Assembly: GCA_019426215.1 (NCBI GenBank)
Contig: CM033402.1
Location: forward strand, 3,968,001-4,032,000
DNA from: Buddleja alternifolia
Lineage: Eukaryota; Streptophyta; Magnoliopsida; Lamiales; Scrophulariaceae
Direction: 5' to 3'
Length of the DNA: 64,000 nt
How positions within the stretch are numbered: the first letter of the stretch is position 1; each line of letters starts with the position of its first letter. Shown here piece by piece: positions 38,989-50,543 of the stretch. The notes below the pieces were generated by a model, which had not been told where the DNA came from, did not search any database, and was given only the letters and a program-made list of their open reading frames with translations. The translations under genes were made by a program, and so were the position numbers.

Positions 38989-39423
38989 TGTCGGAAATTT
39001 ATAACATATAACATGCGAATTCGATATATAAACACTTACAGAATTCGGATCTTTACTTGGTTGTTTCACACTTCTTCCACACGGCTTCGACGCTCCATAA
39101 GGTCTGCAATCTCAATCACAGGGAGAGAGATGACTATCCACAATCCAAGAACTTCAAATGGTGAATCTTCTTTGTCGAATTACACCAAAATATAATTTTC
39201 ATGCCATTGCATTTTAACCCTCCATTTTGCTGCGAATTTTTAGTTATCTTTCTTGTTCTATTTTTCTTATTTCAAACATAAGAAATACTTATGAGAGAGG
39301 GAGAGAGTTGGGTAGTTTTATCCTACAAAAAACTACTCCCTTCTTTTCTTTCTTTCTTTCAAATTAATATGGGTAGGGTCAAGCCCTCATGAGCGACCCA
39401 TGACCCATATCCAATTTCCAACA
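38989..39423 (-). repeat. LARD 5' LTR (minus strand)
   Basis: Mate of 31834-32265. Differences seen are a few substitutions and small indels near the gagaggga and ttctttctttc tracts. Confidence 0.92.
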
Positions 39424-39428
39424 ATATT

Positions 39429-39663
39429 GAATGTAGGCAGATTATTTGATGCAAAATTCTCATGTTCAGAAAATGCCTATATTGATCTTGAGTGTAATGA
39501 TTAAGGGACCTTACACAAGCTTTTGCTTACCTGATTTCATGTTATATGATTGCTTTGTCATGTGTACATTGAAATCACCCGCTGTCGCCTGTGGCAGTAG
39601 TTGAGGGTAGAGGTGGGGTGGGTGGGTGGGTGATGAGAGGAAATGGAAAATACAAAGAATAAT
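39429..39663. other. Junction sequence left of duplication copy B
   Basis: Unrelated to the CcmE gene body. It contains the inverted 50-bp word shared with 4761-4812 and a gggtgggtgg simple tract. The CcmE homology begins abruptly at about 39664. Confidence 0.45.
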
Positions 39664-39946
39664 AGTAGTGGAGGGGTTCGTTAAGCCGGTTGATGAGGAA
39701 ATTAGGGCGAAGGAGGAGGGGATTTTGAGGAATAGTAGTACATTGGGGGTTTCCGAAAAGGCGAGGAGTTTGGGGTGCTATTTTGAGGCTGTGGAGGTTC
39801 TGGCAAAGCATGATGAGAAGTATATGCCTGCTGAGGTAGCATCTGCCATTGAGAAAAACAAGAAATTGATTGAGGAGGAGAAGAGTAGGGAAGGAGCCGT
39901 GACGAATGGTGGTGATAGCGGGGATGCTAGCGCGGTGAAGGCGTGA
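39664..39946 (+). pseudogene. CcmE copy B, 5'-truncated
   Basis: Encodes the last ~93 residues of CcmE from VVEGFVKPVDEE through the haem-site VLAKHDEKY to the TGA at 39946, nearly identical to 5712-5995. The membrane anchor and first half of the barrel are missing. A fortuitous upstream ATG at 39626 (MGDERKWKIQR) keeps the frame open, but the product could not be membrane-anchored or targeted like CcmE. Confidence 0.88.
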
Positions 39947-41268
39947 TCGCGCCTTCGTTGTAGGTAATGTTATTGTTCTGTTTTTGAAAATTTTTATGTT
40001 GGGATTTAATGTGTTTAGGTTTTGGAGTTTATATGCTCTTTAAATTATTTTTATTTTGATTATGTTGGGTATAATATTTTGATAGAGAATGAGGGGGAGG
40101 ATGGGAGATGAGATGAATTGAAGTGATTTTGATAATTGTTGTTATAGTGAGATTTCGAATGGTGGTTCTGATTGAGAAACAATTGTATTGGTGCCCCGTG
40201 AATGAATGGGGTTTTTGGATTAGTGGTTTGGGAGAAGTAATAAATGAATTCGGTTTCTGTTTGTTATCCTCACCGAGTTTTGTTTTCCTCGATTTATTAC
40301 TATTTATCATGGACGTGTTTCTTCTTATCATGTGTGACGATTCTTAATGGAGGATTTCATTCTAGAATTGACCTCTGTTTTTATGTTGTATTTATGACAC
40401 TCATTTCTTTGTTACGAGTTGTTGTTGTACAAGATCTTCGAAATTGCTTCCATATGTTTGGGGGGTTGACCAGATAGTTGTAAGAAGAGTAAGGGATTAT
40501 ATTTAGGAGTAGGAATGTGGATTGCATGAAACTGCACTAAACTAAGAAAAGTGAACAAGTCAACTTTTGCCTATCAACTTAAAATCTCGAAGGACTCTGT
40601 TCATGGAAACTAGAATTAGAGTTAGATACTGCAAGACCCTTAAAAAGCCAATGGAATTTAGAAGTATCGAGAAGGTCTAAATCAACGGTAGGTATTATTA
40701 GTACTGAAAATCCAACGATTGGATTTGTGTCCGAAAACGAAGTACCAGGTGAGCTAATAAGATTAAACATTGACCAAAACACCAGTTCTGCAACAGAAAT
40801 TATAAAAATTAGAATGGGAAATCTGATCTTTTTGGTTTTTTTTTTTTTCTTTTAAAGTTGTGCAGCAATGTAACTTATGTTTTAGTATTAGATGTTGTGA
40901 TATTCAAAGATTACGTTGTTGAGTGTCAGACAGCATTCATCAAAGCTATCTGCAGTCTAAAGTTCTTACAGTGTGCTATTTTTCCAATTTTATGATAGAG
41001 GAAGTATTTTTTTAGAATCAGGCTACAGCCATTTTTGTTCATTGGATTGCTACAACCTATTAAATGGTTGATGGATTCTGATTTGTTTATGATCTTCATG
41101 ACGAACATTTAGTTGAGTTTTTTGATATGGATATTTTGAACTCTAGACATTGGTGCAAAAAAGATTACCAACATGTGGACATTGTAAGAGTGCACCAATC
41201 CATATTTAAAGTGAGAGGTGCCGATATCAAAACCGGCTCCCCCCACCTTTGTCGGTCTAATAAAAAAA
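39947..41268. other. Spacer of copy B, left part
   Basis: Collinear with 5996-7366 of copy A, with scattered substitutions and small indels (for example a shorter T-run at 40838). No gene. Confidence 0.55.
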
Positions 41269-42314
41269 AGGTATAATTACACTCACACCCCTTCAATGAT
41301 CGAGAAATTATACAAATCTCCCTTCACTAATTGATAATTACAAACACATCCTCTCAGGTAGGGGTGTACATGATCGGGTTCGGGCGGTTTTACAAAAAAA
41401 ATTAACCCGACCCGACATGTGCGGGTTGACAAAATATCAAACCGAAAATGCATAATTAGCTTTTCAAACTGAGCGGTTCGGGTCGGTCGGATTTAATGTT
41501 TTAACGAGCGGGTTGGCGAGTTATCAAATTATAGTTATAATTTTTACAACTTAATTTTAGTTAGAAGTAGTAAGTAAGAAATTAATTATTATACTTTTTG
41601 TATATTTAACTAAAAAAAATTGAGTTGGTGAAAAATACCCAAATAAGTGGTAATATTATATAAAATTCATATTACCATGATTTCTAACGAGTGAAAAACT
41701 CTAAAATATTAATAAAATTAATGTTTTTTGTAAATTTACCATCAAAATATACATATATATATATAAATTTTTTGTTCAAATCAAATGAAAACAAGTGTTC
41801 AAACGAGTCAATTTGTTTGCTCAAATAAAAAATAAAATATGTTACATGAATATAAATAAACCACTCTTATTAGAGAATATATATGCATATATAGTTTTCA
41901 AAGTTTAGTGTTAATTTTTAACTATATATACTTATACTTGTAATATAAATGATTAGCGGTCGGGTTGTGGGTTAGGCGGGTTAAAATTATTAAACCCACC
42001 ACCCGACCCGAAAGTGGCGGGTTGCAATATTTTCAACCCGCCACTATTATTTAATAATTCTAAACCGACGGTTTTCGGGCGGATCGGCTCAGGTTGAGCG
42101 GTTCGGGTGGGTTGGGCGGGTTTATGTACACCCCTACTTTTAGGGGCTCTATTTGTAAGGTTTACAGGGGTGCAATTGTAAGAATTGTTACATACATAGG
42201 GGGTGTAATTGTAAAGAATCTTTAACCTGAGAGGGTGTGTTTGTAATTATCAATTAGTGAGGGAAGATTTGTATAATTATCCCATCATTGGGGTAGTGTG
42301 AGTGTAATTATCTC
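41269..42314. mobile_element. MITE with ~88-bp terminal inverted repeats, host of a nested element
   Basis: Left arm 41269-41357 and right arm 42228-42314 are imperfect inverted repeats (gtataattacactcacacc / gagtgtaattat). Copy A at about 7367 lacks the element and reads straight through the A-run target. Its interior is split by the hAT-like insertion listed next. Confidence 0.8.
41359..42136. mobile_element. hAT-like MITE nested in the MITE
   Basis: Terminal repeats TAGGGGTGTACAT..ATGTACACCCCTA. Flanking 8-bp repeats ctctcagg (41351-41358) and cttttagg (42137-42144) differ by two C/T changes, fitting the 8-bp duplication of hAT elements. Subterminal gggcgggtt/aacccgccc motifs are abundant. 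Non-coding, 778 bp. Confidence 0.78.
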
Positions 42315-43008
42315 AAAAAAAAAATAATTCCTAGTCATCGATTATCGTGTTGCATGTGCAGAAAGATTGAAAATCTGTAATTTACATATAGTTCTTTGTC
42401 CACTAATGCAATCAGTGACCTTTTCACTTCTCAAGCACTAAAGATTATGCTTGTGGGACTCCTGAGAAAAATTTCATCCTCTTTTACTGTTTCTGTCCAC
42501 TGCATCAATAATTGTTATGCTCAAAATGATCTATGAGAATCATCTTCTTAGTGACCACCTTGTTCAAGTGCTAAGTTCACAATAAATAGATGTTTAGGTT
42601 AAAATTAGGAGATAAGGATGGGACATAACATAACACAATTTTTTAAGATTAACTGTTGTAATATCGATATTTAGAACCTCATTCTATTTCATTCATACCT
42701 TATTAAACGGGATAAAATTTATTCTTGCCTCGAAAAAGAAAGACGAGGTACAAATGCAAACCATCCTCCTGATTTATTAAAGAGGGCTTGTTATTCCAGG
42801 CTCGAAAAAGAAAGTCAAGGTACAAATACAAACCATCCTCCTGATTTATTAAAGAGGACTTGTTGTATCCCGAAAGGCGAATACTGTTGCCTTGATACAA
42901 CTTTATTATCTAAGTAGCATACCATAACTGTATGTACATAGAAGAAAGTCGGGTATGAGTAGGACCGCCCTCCCATTTATTATCCAAGGTACAGTACTGT
43001 TAAGTATT
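42315..43008. other. Spacer of copy B, right part
   Basis: Collinear with 7367-8001. A short segment (about 42722-42790) is locally duplicated (gcctcgaaaaagaaag twice) relative to copy A. No gene. Confidence 0.5.
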
Positions 43009-44568
43009 TCATTCTTTGACATAAATAACTGGATCAAGAGTTATGGGAGCAATACTAGGATCACCCACAATGGCATCAAAATCCTTTTCATCACCTCCCA
43101 AATAAAATTTCAGAAATGCCACCACAATCCCTCCAACACCTTTCCTCATCAACTCCTTAGAACCTTTCCCACTCTTGCACATCTGACGCGCCATGTTAGC
43201 AATCCAATCATCCAACTTGTCATCCAACATGTCACAGTGACCATAATCCTTAGTAAGAAAATAAGAAACCGGTGGTTTGCTCTCATTGAAAAACTCGGAG
43301 TGGTTGACCCCGTTCGGGGCGAAGGGTGGGCATAACATGTTTAGTGGTTGGTTACCATACCCGGTGCCAATCACCGCCACTGGGATCGACATATCAAAGC
43401 TTCGAGGGATATATTTGAGGATCTCTGGTGGCGGGCGAATCAAAACGGATCCACCCGCCACCGGGTCGACTCCTATTATTGCTTTGAATTTTGGTGGTGT
43501 TGGGTTGTCCCTTACTGATGTTTTAGTTTTGTGGGATTTTTGGTCAGTTTTTCCTAGTGCCAGAGCAAAAGCTGTCTTTCCACCTCTACTGTGGCCTGAA
43601 AGAGCTAGATTGTCAATGTCTGGATTAACTTTTTCAGGGAGCACACTTGGCAGGCCCGTGGATAGCCACTCTGTGACTTGGGCTGCTTTCTGGACCGCCT
43701 CAGGGATGGAAATAGGTATGCATCCATAGAACTGCACAAGGAAGGAGCAAATATTTGAAAGAGTTCAAGAAATACAAGTAAATGTGACAACATAAAACGT
43801 TTGCGGTAAGAAAAATAGTTGACTGAAGTACGACATTTTCTTGTATTGGAAAAAAGCTCGAGTTTGAGGAGAGTAATTCCATTTCCGTACTGATCTCTTG
43901 AAACAAATGAAGATTGTGTTAAAATCGTGATTCAAAGTATGTGTCTGTGTATGGGAGAGAGGAGGTGCAAAATTGTGTTTTCACACTGAATGCTACATCA
44001 GCACCCTACCGATCTCTTGAGAAAATTGTGTTAAAATCTTGATTGAAAGTGTGTCTGTGGATGGGAGAGGGGAGGAGGAAAATAGTGTTTTTCACGCTAA
44101 ACGGCCAGAATGATGCCACATCTGCACCCTACCGGCTTTCTTGAAACGGATAAAAAATTGTGTTAGAATATTGATTGAAAGTGTGTGTCCGCTTACGGGA
44201 GAGGGTAAAAAATTGTGTTTCTTCACTGAACGGTCAGGATGATGCCTCATCAGCACTAGATGCCGACTCGACATGATCATTATCATTTTGTGCAGAACAA
44301 GCACCAAAGAAGTTACCTTAGGAGCAACAACAATATAGCCATGAGAAGCTATATGTTTTAGGAGATCTTTATAGCAAGTGTTGGGAAGCATGAAACCATG
44401 GCAGAAGAGCAGCACAGGATATGTACCCTCTGTGACAGGTGCAACAATGAATAGTTCTGTTGGTGGTTTCGAGGCATACGAAGTTTTAACTGTGATGGTA
44501 GTAACTTCGTATTTGCCTGGTTCGAAAACATCATCAGATGCAATTTTTTGGGCTTCCTTGCCTGCCAT
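43009..44568 (-). CDS. CLH: Chlorophyllase copy B (intact)
   Basis: Hydrolyses the ester bond of chlorophyll, releasing phytol and chlorophyllide. Exon 1 is 44568-44317 (84 codons, MAGKEAQKIASDDVFEPGKY to IVVAPK) and exon 2 is 43731-43009. Intron 44316-43732 has donor gtaact, acceptor gtgcag and phase 0, giving 324 residues, normal for the family. Visible motifs are FCHGF near the oxyanion region, GHSRGG (nucleophile Ser), GVDPVAGG (catalytic Asp) and DYGHCDMLDD (catalytic His); the C-terminus is TLDPVIYVKE. No plastid transit peptide is obvious, as in several family members. The ATG is supported by conservation of the start and upstream TATA in copy C. Tail-to-tail with the CcmE remnant. This is the only copy in the window with promoter, start and both exons. 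Confidence 0.9.
43905..44240. repeat. Tandem repeat in chlorophyllase B intron (3 units)
   Basis: Three units of about 110-135 bp (marks near 43930, 44040 and 44174), the same unit as the four in copy A. Confidence 0.75.
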
Positions 44569-44648
44569 TTCTACTGTGTGTTTTGTGCACTTTTTTATTT
44601 TATTTGATCAGTGTTTTTTGTGCACTTAAACTTGTGCATTTGCTTTCA

Positions 44649-44655
44649 ATTTATA
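44649..44655 (-). promoter_or_regulatory. TATA box of chlorophyllase B
   Basis: Minus-strand TATAAAT about 80 bp upstream of the ATG. The same sequence is preserved in copy C (49697-49703) and deleted in copy A. Confidence 0.6.
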
Positions 44656-44856
44656 GCAATGAGAGCTAGGCTTTCATTATTAGAACAAAAAAGATGTTAT
44701 TGTTTGGTGTGAAGAGTTTTGTTAGGGGTGGACCATGGCATGTTTGTACCATTTTTGTCTCCATTTATGTACTAGGATGGATTTCGAGAATTTATGATGC
44801 GTTTTGATCTTGGATTTTAGCTGAGGAAAGAGAAAATGAAAATGATACATACATAC

Positions 44857-44894
<38 letters not shown>

Positions 44895-45215
44895 CAATAC
44901 TATCATTTGAGGCAAGGAAAATAATATTTTCTTCACTGAAATCGGATTATCATTTAAGGGATGGTTTCCACAACCTCTTTAGGGTGTTTGCATTCGCAAA
45001 CACAATTGATTATAGAAAAGTGATTATAAATAGAAATTATAGAAAAGTGATTCATTTTAATTACGAAAAATACGAATAATCACTTTTAAACGTGCCTTTA
45101 TCAGTTTATAGATTTTAGATTAATATCGCTTAAGAGAATTAGAACCAAAATTTATTTTAAGAGTTTGCAGGCACTTAAATAATAACTTTTGTTACGCGGA
45201 TGGATGTCGACCCAT
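44656..45215. other. Upstream flank of chlorophyllase B
   Basis: Collinear with copy A and copy C upstream DNA. An AT/AG microsatellite (about 44855-44894) is unique to this copy. Confidence 0.55.
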
Positions 45216-45700
45216 GTATAATTTTTTTTTTTTCAATGGTTTGGCAACAAACAATTATGCTGAACTTTTTGCTCTAGTCAAAGCACTTGAGATTGCTCAT
45301 CAATTGGGGATTTATAAGTTGTGGATTGAAATGGACTCCAAAGTCATCATTAATATTGTGCTCAAACATGAAATTTGCCATTGGCAACTTGCTAATCTCA
45401 GACAGAAAGCTAGCCAGCTTATGAGGATTATGGAATTTCGTATATCCCAAGCACATCTTTTGGAAAGGGAACGGCGTTGCTGATTTCTTTGCGAACGAAG
45501 CTTGCTCTTCTCGTCAATCTCGAATTTACCTCTCGCATCAGATTCGGGGAATTACTTGCGGTTGGGTTATGACCGACAAACTTAATCTTCCTTATTTTAG
45601 ATTCTTCACATAATTGTAAATGGAGTAGTACTCCTAATTTCATTTAGTATGATGAAATTAATGGTCCTACTTAATCGTGCCCTTGTACATATTTTGACTG

Positions 45701-45740
<40 letters not shown>

Positions 45741-45806
45741 AAGAGAACCCCAAAAAATTCCTTATTGCGACATTGGTGACTTTTGAAAAAAAAAATGTTG
45801 GTAGTC
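45216..45806 (+). mobile_element. LINE 3' fragment with RNase H domain
   Basis: Translation from 45238 gives an RNase H-like segment of the type at the end of plant LINE polyproteins (TNNYAELFALVKALEIA, LWIEMDSKVI). After a one-base shift near 45448 it continues HIFWKGNGVADFFANEACSS to the stop at about 45612. The acidic residues E and D of the fold are present. The insertion interrupts copy B between gtataat and the ggttattttgtgcg word that are adjacent in copy C. It is 5'-truncated and a frameshifted relic. A TA microsatellite (45703-45738) and an A-run follow. Confidence 0.7.
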
Positions 45807-45849
45807 GGGGGGTTATTTTGTGCGAAAGGGGAAAAAGAAGTAAAAATAT

Positions 45850-46722
45850 TAAAGGGTTATTCACTTTAATGATCCCTCATGTGAAGACATTGTGTCACTT
45901 TAGTCCCTCATGTCAAAAAATTGGCACGTCCGTCCCTCATATCCCTAAATTGTATCATGTTTGTCTTTTATTGTAATTTTCGGCCATTTTATCCCTGTGA
46001 AACATGTGCGCGAAACACACACAACCTAAACAGGGGTTTTTTCGTTTTTTAACCTATATTTTCACACGAGGGACTTGAATCAATTAAACCTAAATTTGGG
46101 GTTTAATTCCACTATATCACCAACGTCTGAAAAGAAGGAAAAAACTAGGGCTTACAAATACTCGAATAAATCTCTCAAAAATTGCACAAGAACTCAAGAA
46201 ATTGCAAAAAGGCTACAGATAATAAGTGCGATTTGAGGTCAGTTAATCACATTTGAGTCAATTTTTTGCTGGAACTCAACCATGTTATAGTCGGGATGCT
46301 GTGCTCCTCAAATATATGGTAAGCTAACATCCATTAGTTGAATATTATTCACATAAACAGCCATACATTAAAGCTTAAATTCATGAAAAAAAAAATGGCA
46401 GAAGCTTCATAGTTATCTATAGCATAGCAGAAATCAAGAGGGAATGTACATGAATTCTTTCCACATGATTCTTGGAGGACTAAAGTGAATTTTTTTTTGG
46501 CTCAAGTGTAAAAATATAGGTTAAGAGACGAAAAAGCCCCTGCTTAGGGTGTGTGTTTTCACGCCCATGTTTCACCTGGGTAAAATGGATGGAAATTGCA
46601 ATAAAGGACCAACGTGACACAACTTAGTGACATGAGGGATGAAAGTGCTAATTTTTTTATATGAGGAACTAAAGTGACACAATATTTTTACATGAGGGAT
46701 CTCTGAAGTAAATAATCCATTT
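45850..46722. mobile_element. Foldback MITE with ~230-bp inverted arms
   Basis: The arms (about 45855-46080 and 46490-46722) are inverted copies containing atccctcatgt, gtgtcactttagt and ttttcggccattttatcc-like words. Copies A and C lack the insertion at the equivalent position (about 11345 and 50463). Non-coding. Confidence 0.75.
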
Positions 46723-46918
46723 GAATTTATGCTCTCTTCATGTTAGGAGTTGGGACCACTAAATTGTACATCGGGAATGCTCAAGAAATGCGAGGGGTAA
46801 TGTCATGTTAATCAAAAAGACAAAATTAAAATAATATTTAATTGATATTCGTGTCCTCTCCAATATCGAGAAACATGTTTTTAATATTGTCGAATTGATC
46901 ATGGTTCAGTAATATAAT

Positions 46919-47137
46919 TTATTTTTTTCAAAAAAATTTAAGTAGGGTCGGTTCACTCATCTACCAAGGTCAGGGTATGTCTGTGGGACCAAAAGTCTCT
47001 TATGGTACAAATGTATTTTTTTTTACACATCGCCCACTAATATCACCTTTACATGAATAGAGAGAATCAAATTCACAATCTTCTTAACGAAAAAGACTCG
47101 CTTTTTACCGACTACCTGACTAAGTTAGCGGATGCTG
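46919..47137 (-). mobile_element. tRNA-derived SINE
   Basis: A 219-bp insertion bounded by 18-bp direct repeats with two mismatches (46901-46918 and 47138-47155, atggttcag..tataat). On the minus strand it starts with a tRNA-like head (box A-like cttagtcaggtagtcgg, box B-like gtgaatttgattctc) and ends in an A-rich tail. The corresponding site in copy A (about 11540-11558) is empty. Confidence 0.75.
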
Positions 47138-47268
47138 ATGGTTCAGGAGTATAATGGTAATATATATCTTGAATGCAGTAGGTTTTGTACTGTAACATGA
47201 GATGCCACACACTTGTACGTGGGAGAATTTCGATTGTTCATAATCATGTAGATGAACCTTTTTTTTTT

Positions 47269-49597
47269 ATTTTTTTAAATCATTACGGCCAAAATTTTGA
47301 AATAGGAAAGATATTTGTATTAAATATTACTAGATTAAAAAAAAAAAAAAATAGGTATAAAACCTTTCAACACCGGAATCAATGACTTTCACGTTTTTGA
47401 AGGGCAAAAGAACAAAAAGGAAAATATTCACGTCTCCGTTTATAGAAATCATTTTAAACATGGGATGCAAATTAGAATAGAAGAGTTCCATGTATCTGCT
47501 TATTGAAAAGTAATTTCAAATTATTATTTCATTCATTTTGGTACAAAATAATGGAACAATTAGATATTATAAATTCATCCACAACCGCGGAGGAGATAGC
47601 TCTTTTTGATTGAATCAATTATATAATACGTGTCATAAATATCAAATAGTAAAAAATTATATTCAATTATTATAATCAACTAACAACTACTATGAAAGTA
47701 TGAAAAAACTCACATATTGTCGGTGAAAGTAAAATTCAAGATCTCTAAATTTTAATATCTTGAGGTCTCAACGTCACCAATATAACTAGACTATATCAGC
47801 TTGAGTAGATAGCTCTCATGATATTGGTTAGGACTTTTCTACAACTTCTTTTCAAAATTAATTTTTTCTTTTTTTCAAAACATCATCTAAAAATTGTAAA
47901 TTCAACTTTAGTTTGAAACTAAAAGAGCCTTTTGCAATGACTTGTGACAATATTATGACATTCTTTTTGTTTAGATATAATTCTTTGTTAAACAGAATTA
48001 TTGAATCCGACTCATCCAATATTATTAACTCCTAAAATGGTAAAACTGATATCGTTTATCATAATCCAACAATATATAAAGAGTGTTTACAAACTTTAAT
48101 TTATTTTTAGTGTTCGTCAAAAATAAGTTATATTTGCGTGTTTGTATAAAAAGGGTGCTTAAATGTGATATTGTGATATTTTTGTATTTAAATCAAAATT
48201 ATAAGCATTTATACTTTTAAATTACTTTTCTTTCTTTGCAAACATAAACCTGCAATTTTTTTTTTTTCACTTTCAATTTACTCACTTCTGTTTTTTTTTT
48301 TTTTTGTTTTTTTTCAATTTTAATTATTTTTTACTTATACTATATCTATATGTAATTGTGTTTGTAGCTACTCCTATAATCCAAGAATATATACTAGTAG
48401 TAGACACGACACACTCGATGTATCTACATGATCTTTTTAATATACAATATTGACAATATTTTTGTATCTTTGTCGGATAGGATAGTCACCTTTTTATTGT
48501 TATACAATATTTATTTATTTTTATTATATTAAATAATATTAGAATAAGTAAAGAAAAATTTGAAGAGGAGAGGCAGAAAAATAATATAGTTGGGAATATT
48601 GATTGCGGCGAAGACATTTAACTAATTTTCTTCTTAGTAATTGACAAAAAACTAGGGCCTTGTTTTTTTATATTATTAAATCCCATTTTATTTACTCTAA
48701 ATTACAAAATTCTTAAAAATCACATTACAAACTATTTTCACCCAAATTCATCTTATCTCAACTTCAGTTTCCTTTCTCCCTATATAAGTACGGAAAAATC
48801 TTTGAAAAACATACACAAAAAATTCTAACTCAAAAATAAACAAATAGGCCTAAATCTATGAAAAATTTTAAAAATGAAAAACAGGATGCCATCCAATCGG
48901 GGCCTGAGTTTCCCTTTTCAAAAATTTTACAAAGGGAGTTGTTAAAAATACTTCAACTTTTGTTATTGACACTCCAACTTTTATTTTATTTTGCTAGAAA
49001 GACAAAAAATCCCTTCATTATGTAGAAGAAAGTTATTGAAGACAATTTGTTTTATTCCCTTGAGAAGTTAAATTTCAACATGTCCTTAGAGAAGGGAATA
49101 AGAGCGCTGATCACTGCATGGCTAAACTCGACCATTGTCAAACTGGATTTCTGGACATCATACGTGAAGACATGAAGGCCCTTCCTCATCAGTTGGAGGA
49201 GTTTTGCCATTTTGTGTAACTTTGTTTTTTATTCTTCTGTTTTTAAATTTCTTCGCGTCTCCAAAAAAGGTTAATATATTTAGTATAAATACGTAAAAGT
49301 CTATTCAACCTACAATAATTAGAAACACGATTAGAAATAATATAAAGAATATTATTGATATTTACATTGTGACCTCACAAACAAAAAATAATTTTATTAT
49401 ACGATGCGTTGTGACCTCACGAACAAAAAATATCAATAAAAAATGTTATTGAAATTTACATTGTGACCTCACAAACAAAAAATAATTTCATCATACGATA
49501 CTCAGAAAAAAATTGAATGAAATAAAATAAAAATCTATTTTTCATATTTACTTTATTACCTAATAAAACTGAAATGATTTTAATCGTTATCATTCAT
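47269..49597. other. AT-rich intergenic, between copies B and C
   Basis: No host gene. It holds homopolymer runs, a LINE relic (49010-49270, listed separately) and a tandem pattern of ttgtgacctcac..aacaaaaaat repeats at about 49365-49500. Confidence 0.45.
49088..49219 (+). pseudogene. LINE RNase H C-terminal relic
   Basis: Reads REGNKSADHCMAKLDH and continues to TAA 49219. The REGN..AD motif is characteristic of the last RNase H motif in plant LINE polyproteins. Only about 44 codons remain. Confidence 0.6.
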
Positions 49598-49651
49598 TTT
49601 GAAAACATCATCAGATTCAGATGCAAGTCTTTTGGCTTCCAGAGCTGCCAT
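49598..49651 (-). pseudogene. Chlorophyllase copy C, start-codon fragment
   Basis: Minus strand encodes MAALEAKRLASESDDVFK, a divergent version of the copy B N-terminus, then leaves homology and stops. Only the promoter, leader and first ~18 codons exist. Confidence 0.75.
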
Positions 49652-50543
49652 GTCTACTGTGTTTTTTGTGCACTTGAACTTGTGCATTTGCTTTCAATTT
49701 ATAGCAATGAGAGCTAGGGTTTCATTATTAGAACAAAAAAGATGTTATTGTTTGGTGTGAAGAGTTTTGTTAGGGGTGGTCCATGGCATGTTTGTACCAT
49801 TTTTGGCTCCATTTGTGTACTAGGATGGATTTCAAGAATTTATGATGCGTTTTGATCTTGGATTTTAGCTGAGGAAAGAGAAAATGAAAATGATATATAG
49901 CAATACTATTATTTGAGGCAAGGAAAATTATATTTGAGGCACTGAAATCCGATTAGCATTTAAGGGATGATTTCTGTATTTTCATTACCCAAACAGATAT
50001 GTTGTGCAATCTCCTAAAGAGTGTTTGCAAATACAACTGATTATAGAAAAGTGATTATAAATGAAAAATAATTAAAAGCAAGAAATAGTAAAAAGTAGGT
50101 AGATTTTGCAAATATAAGTCAAAAGTAGGGGAAGAAAAAGCTGTAGAGGATTGTTTGAAGAAAAAAAAGGATTAAAAGTGATAAATATATTTTAAATATA
50201 TTCATTTTAATTACGAAAAATACCATAATCACTTTTAAACACACATTTGCCAGTTTATAGATTATATATGAATATCACTTAAGAGAATTTGAATCATAAT
50301 TTAGGTTCGTAGATCAAATAGATTAATTTAAGTTATAAGCTCATAAGCAGTTATTTTAAGAGTTTCAAAACACTTAATTAATATCTTTTGTTGCTCGAAT
50401 GAATGTTGACACGTGTATAATCGGCGGTTATTTTGTGCGAAAGGGAAAAAAGAAATAAAGAATGGATATATGCTCTCTTCATGATAGGAGTTGGGACCAC
50501 TCAATTCTACATCGGGAATGGTTGGTCGAGAAATGCGAGGGGT

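Larger units (their letters stand above)
31834..39423 (-). mobile_element. LARD-type LTR retrotransposon without coding capacity
   Basis: Two near-identical LTRs (432 and 435 bp) flank 6.7 kb and are bordered by the perfect 5-bp direct repeat ATATT (31829-31833 and 39424-39428). Orientation is set by the PBS next to the right LTR and the purine tract next to the left LTR, both on the minus strand. The interior has no ORF above about 90 codons and no gag or pol motif on either strand, so proteins must come from an autonomous partner. The initiator-Met PBS fits a copia-related partner. A handful of LTR differences suggest recent insertion. Confidence 0.9.
39664..47268. repeat. Segmental duplication, copy B
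   Basis: Collinear with 5712-11710. It contains CcmE 3' half, spacer, intact chlorophyllase and upstream DNA, expanded by a nested MITE pair, a LINE fragment, a foldback MITE and a SINE. Confidence 0.85.
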
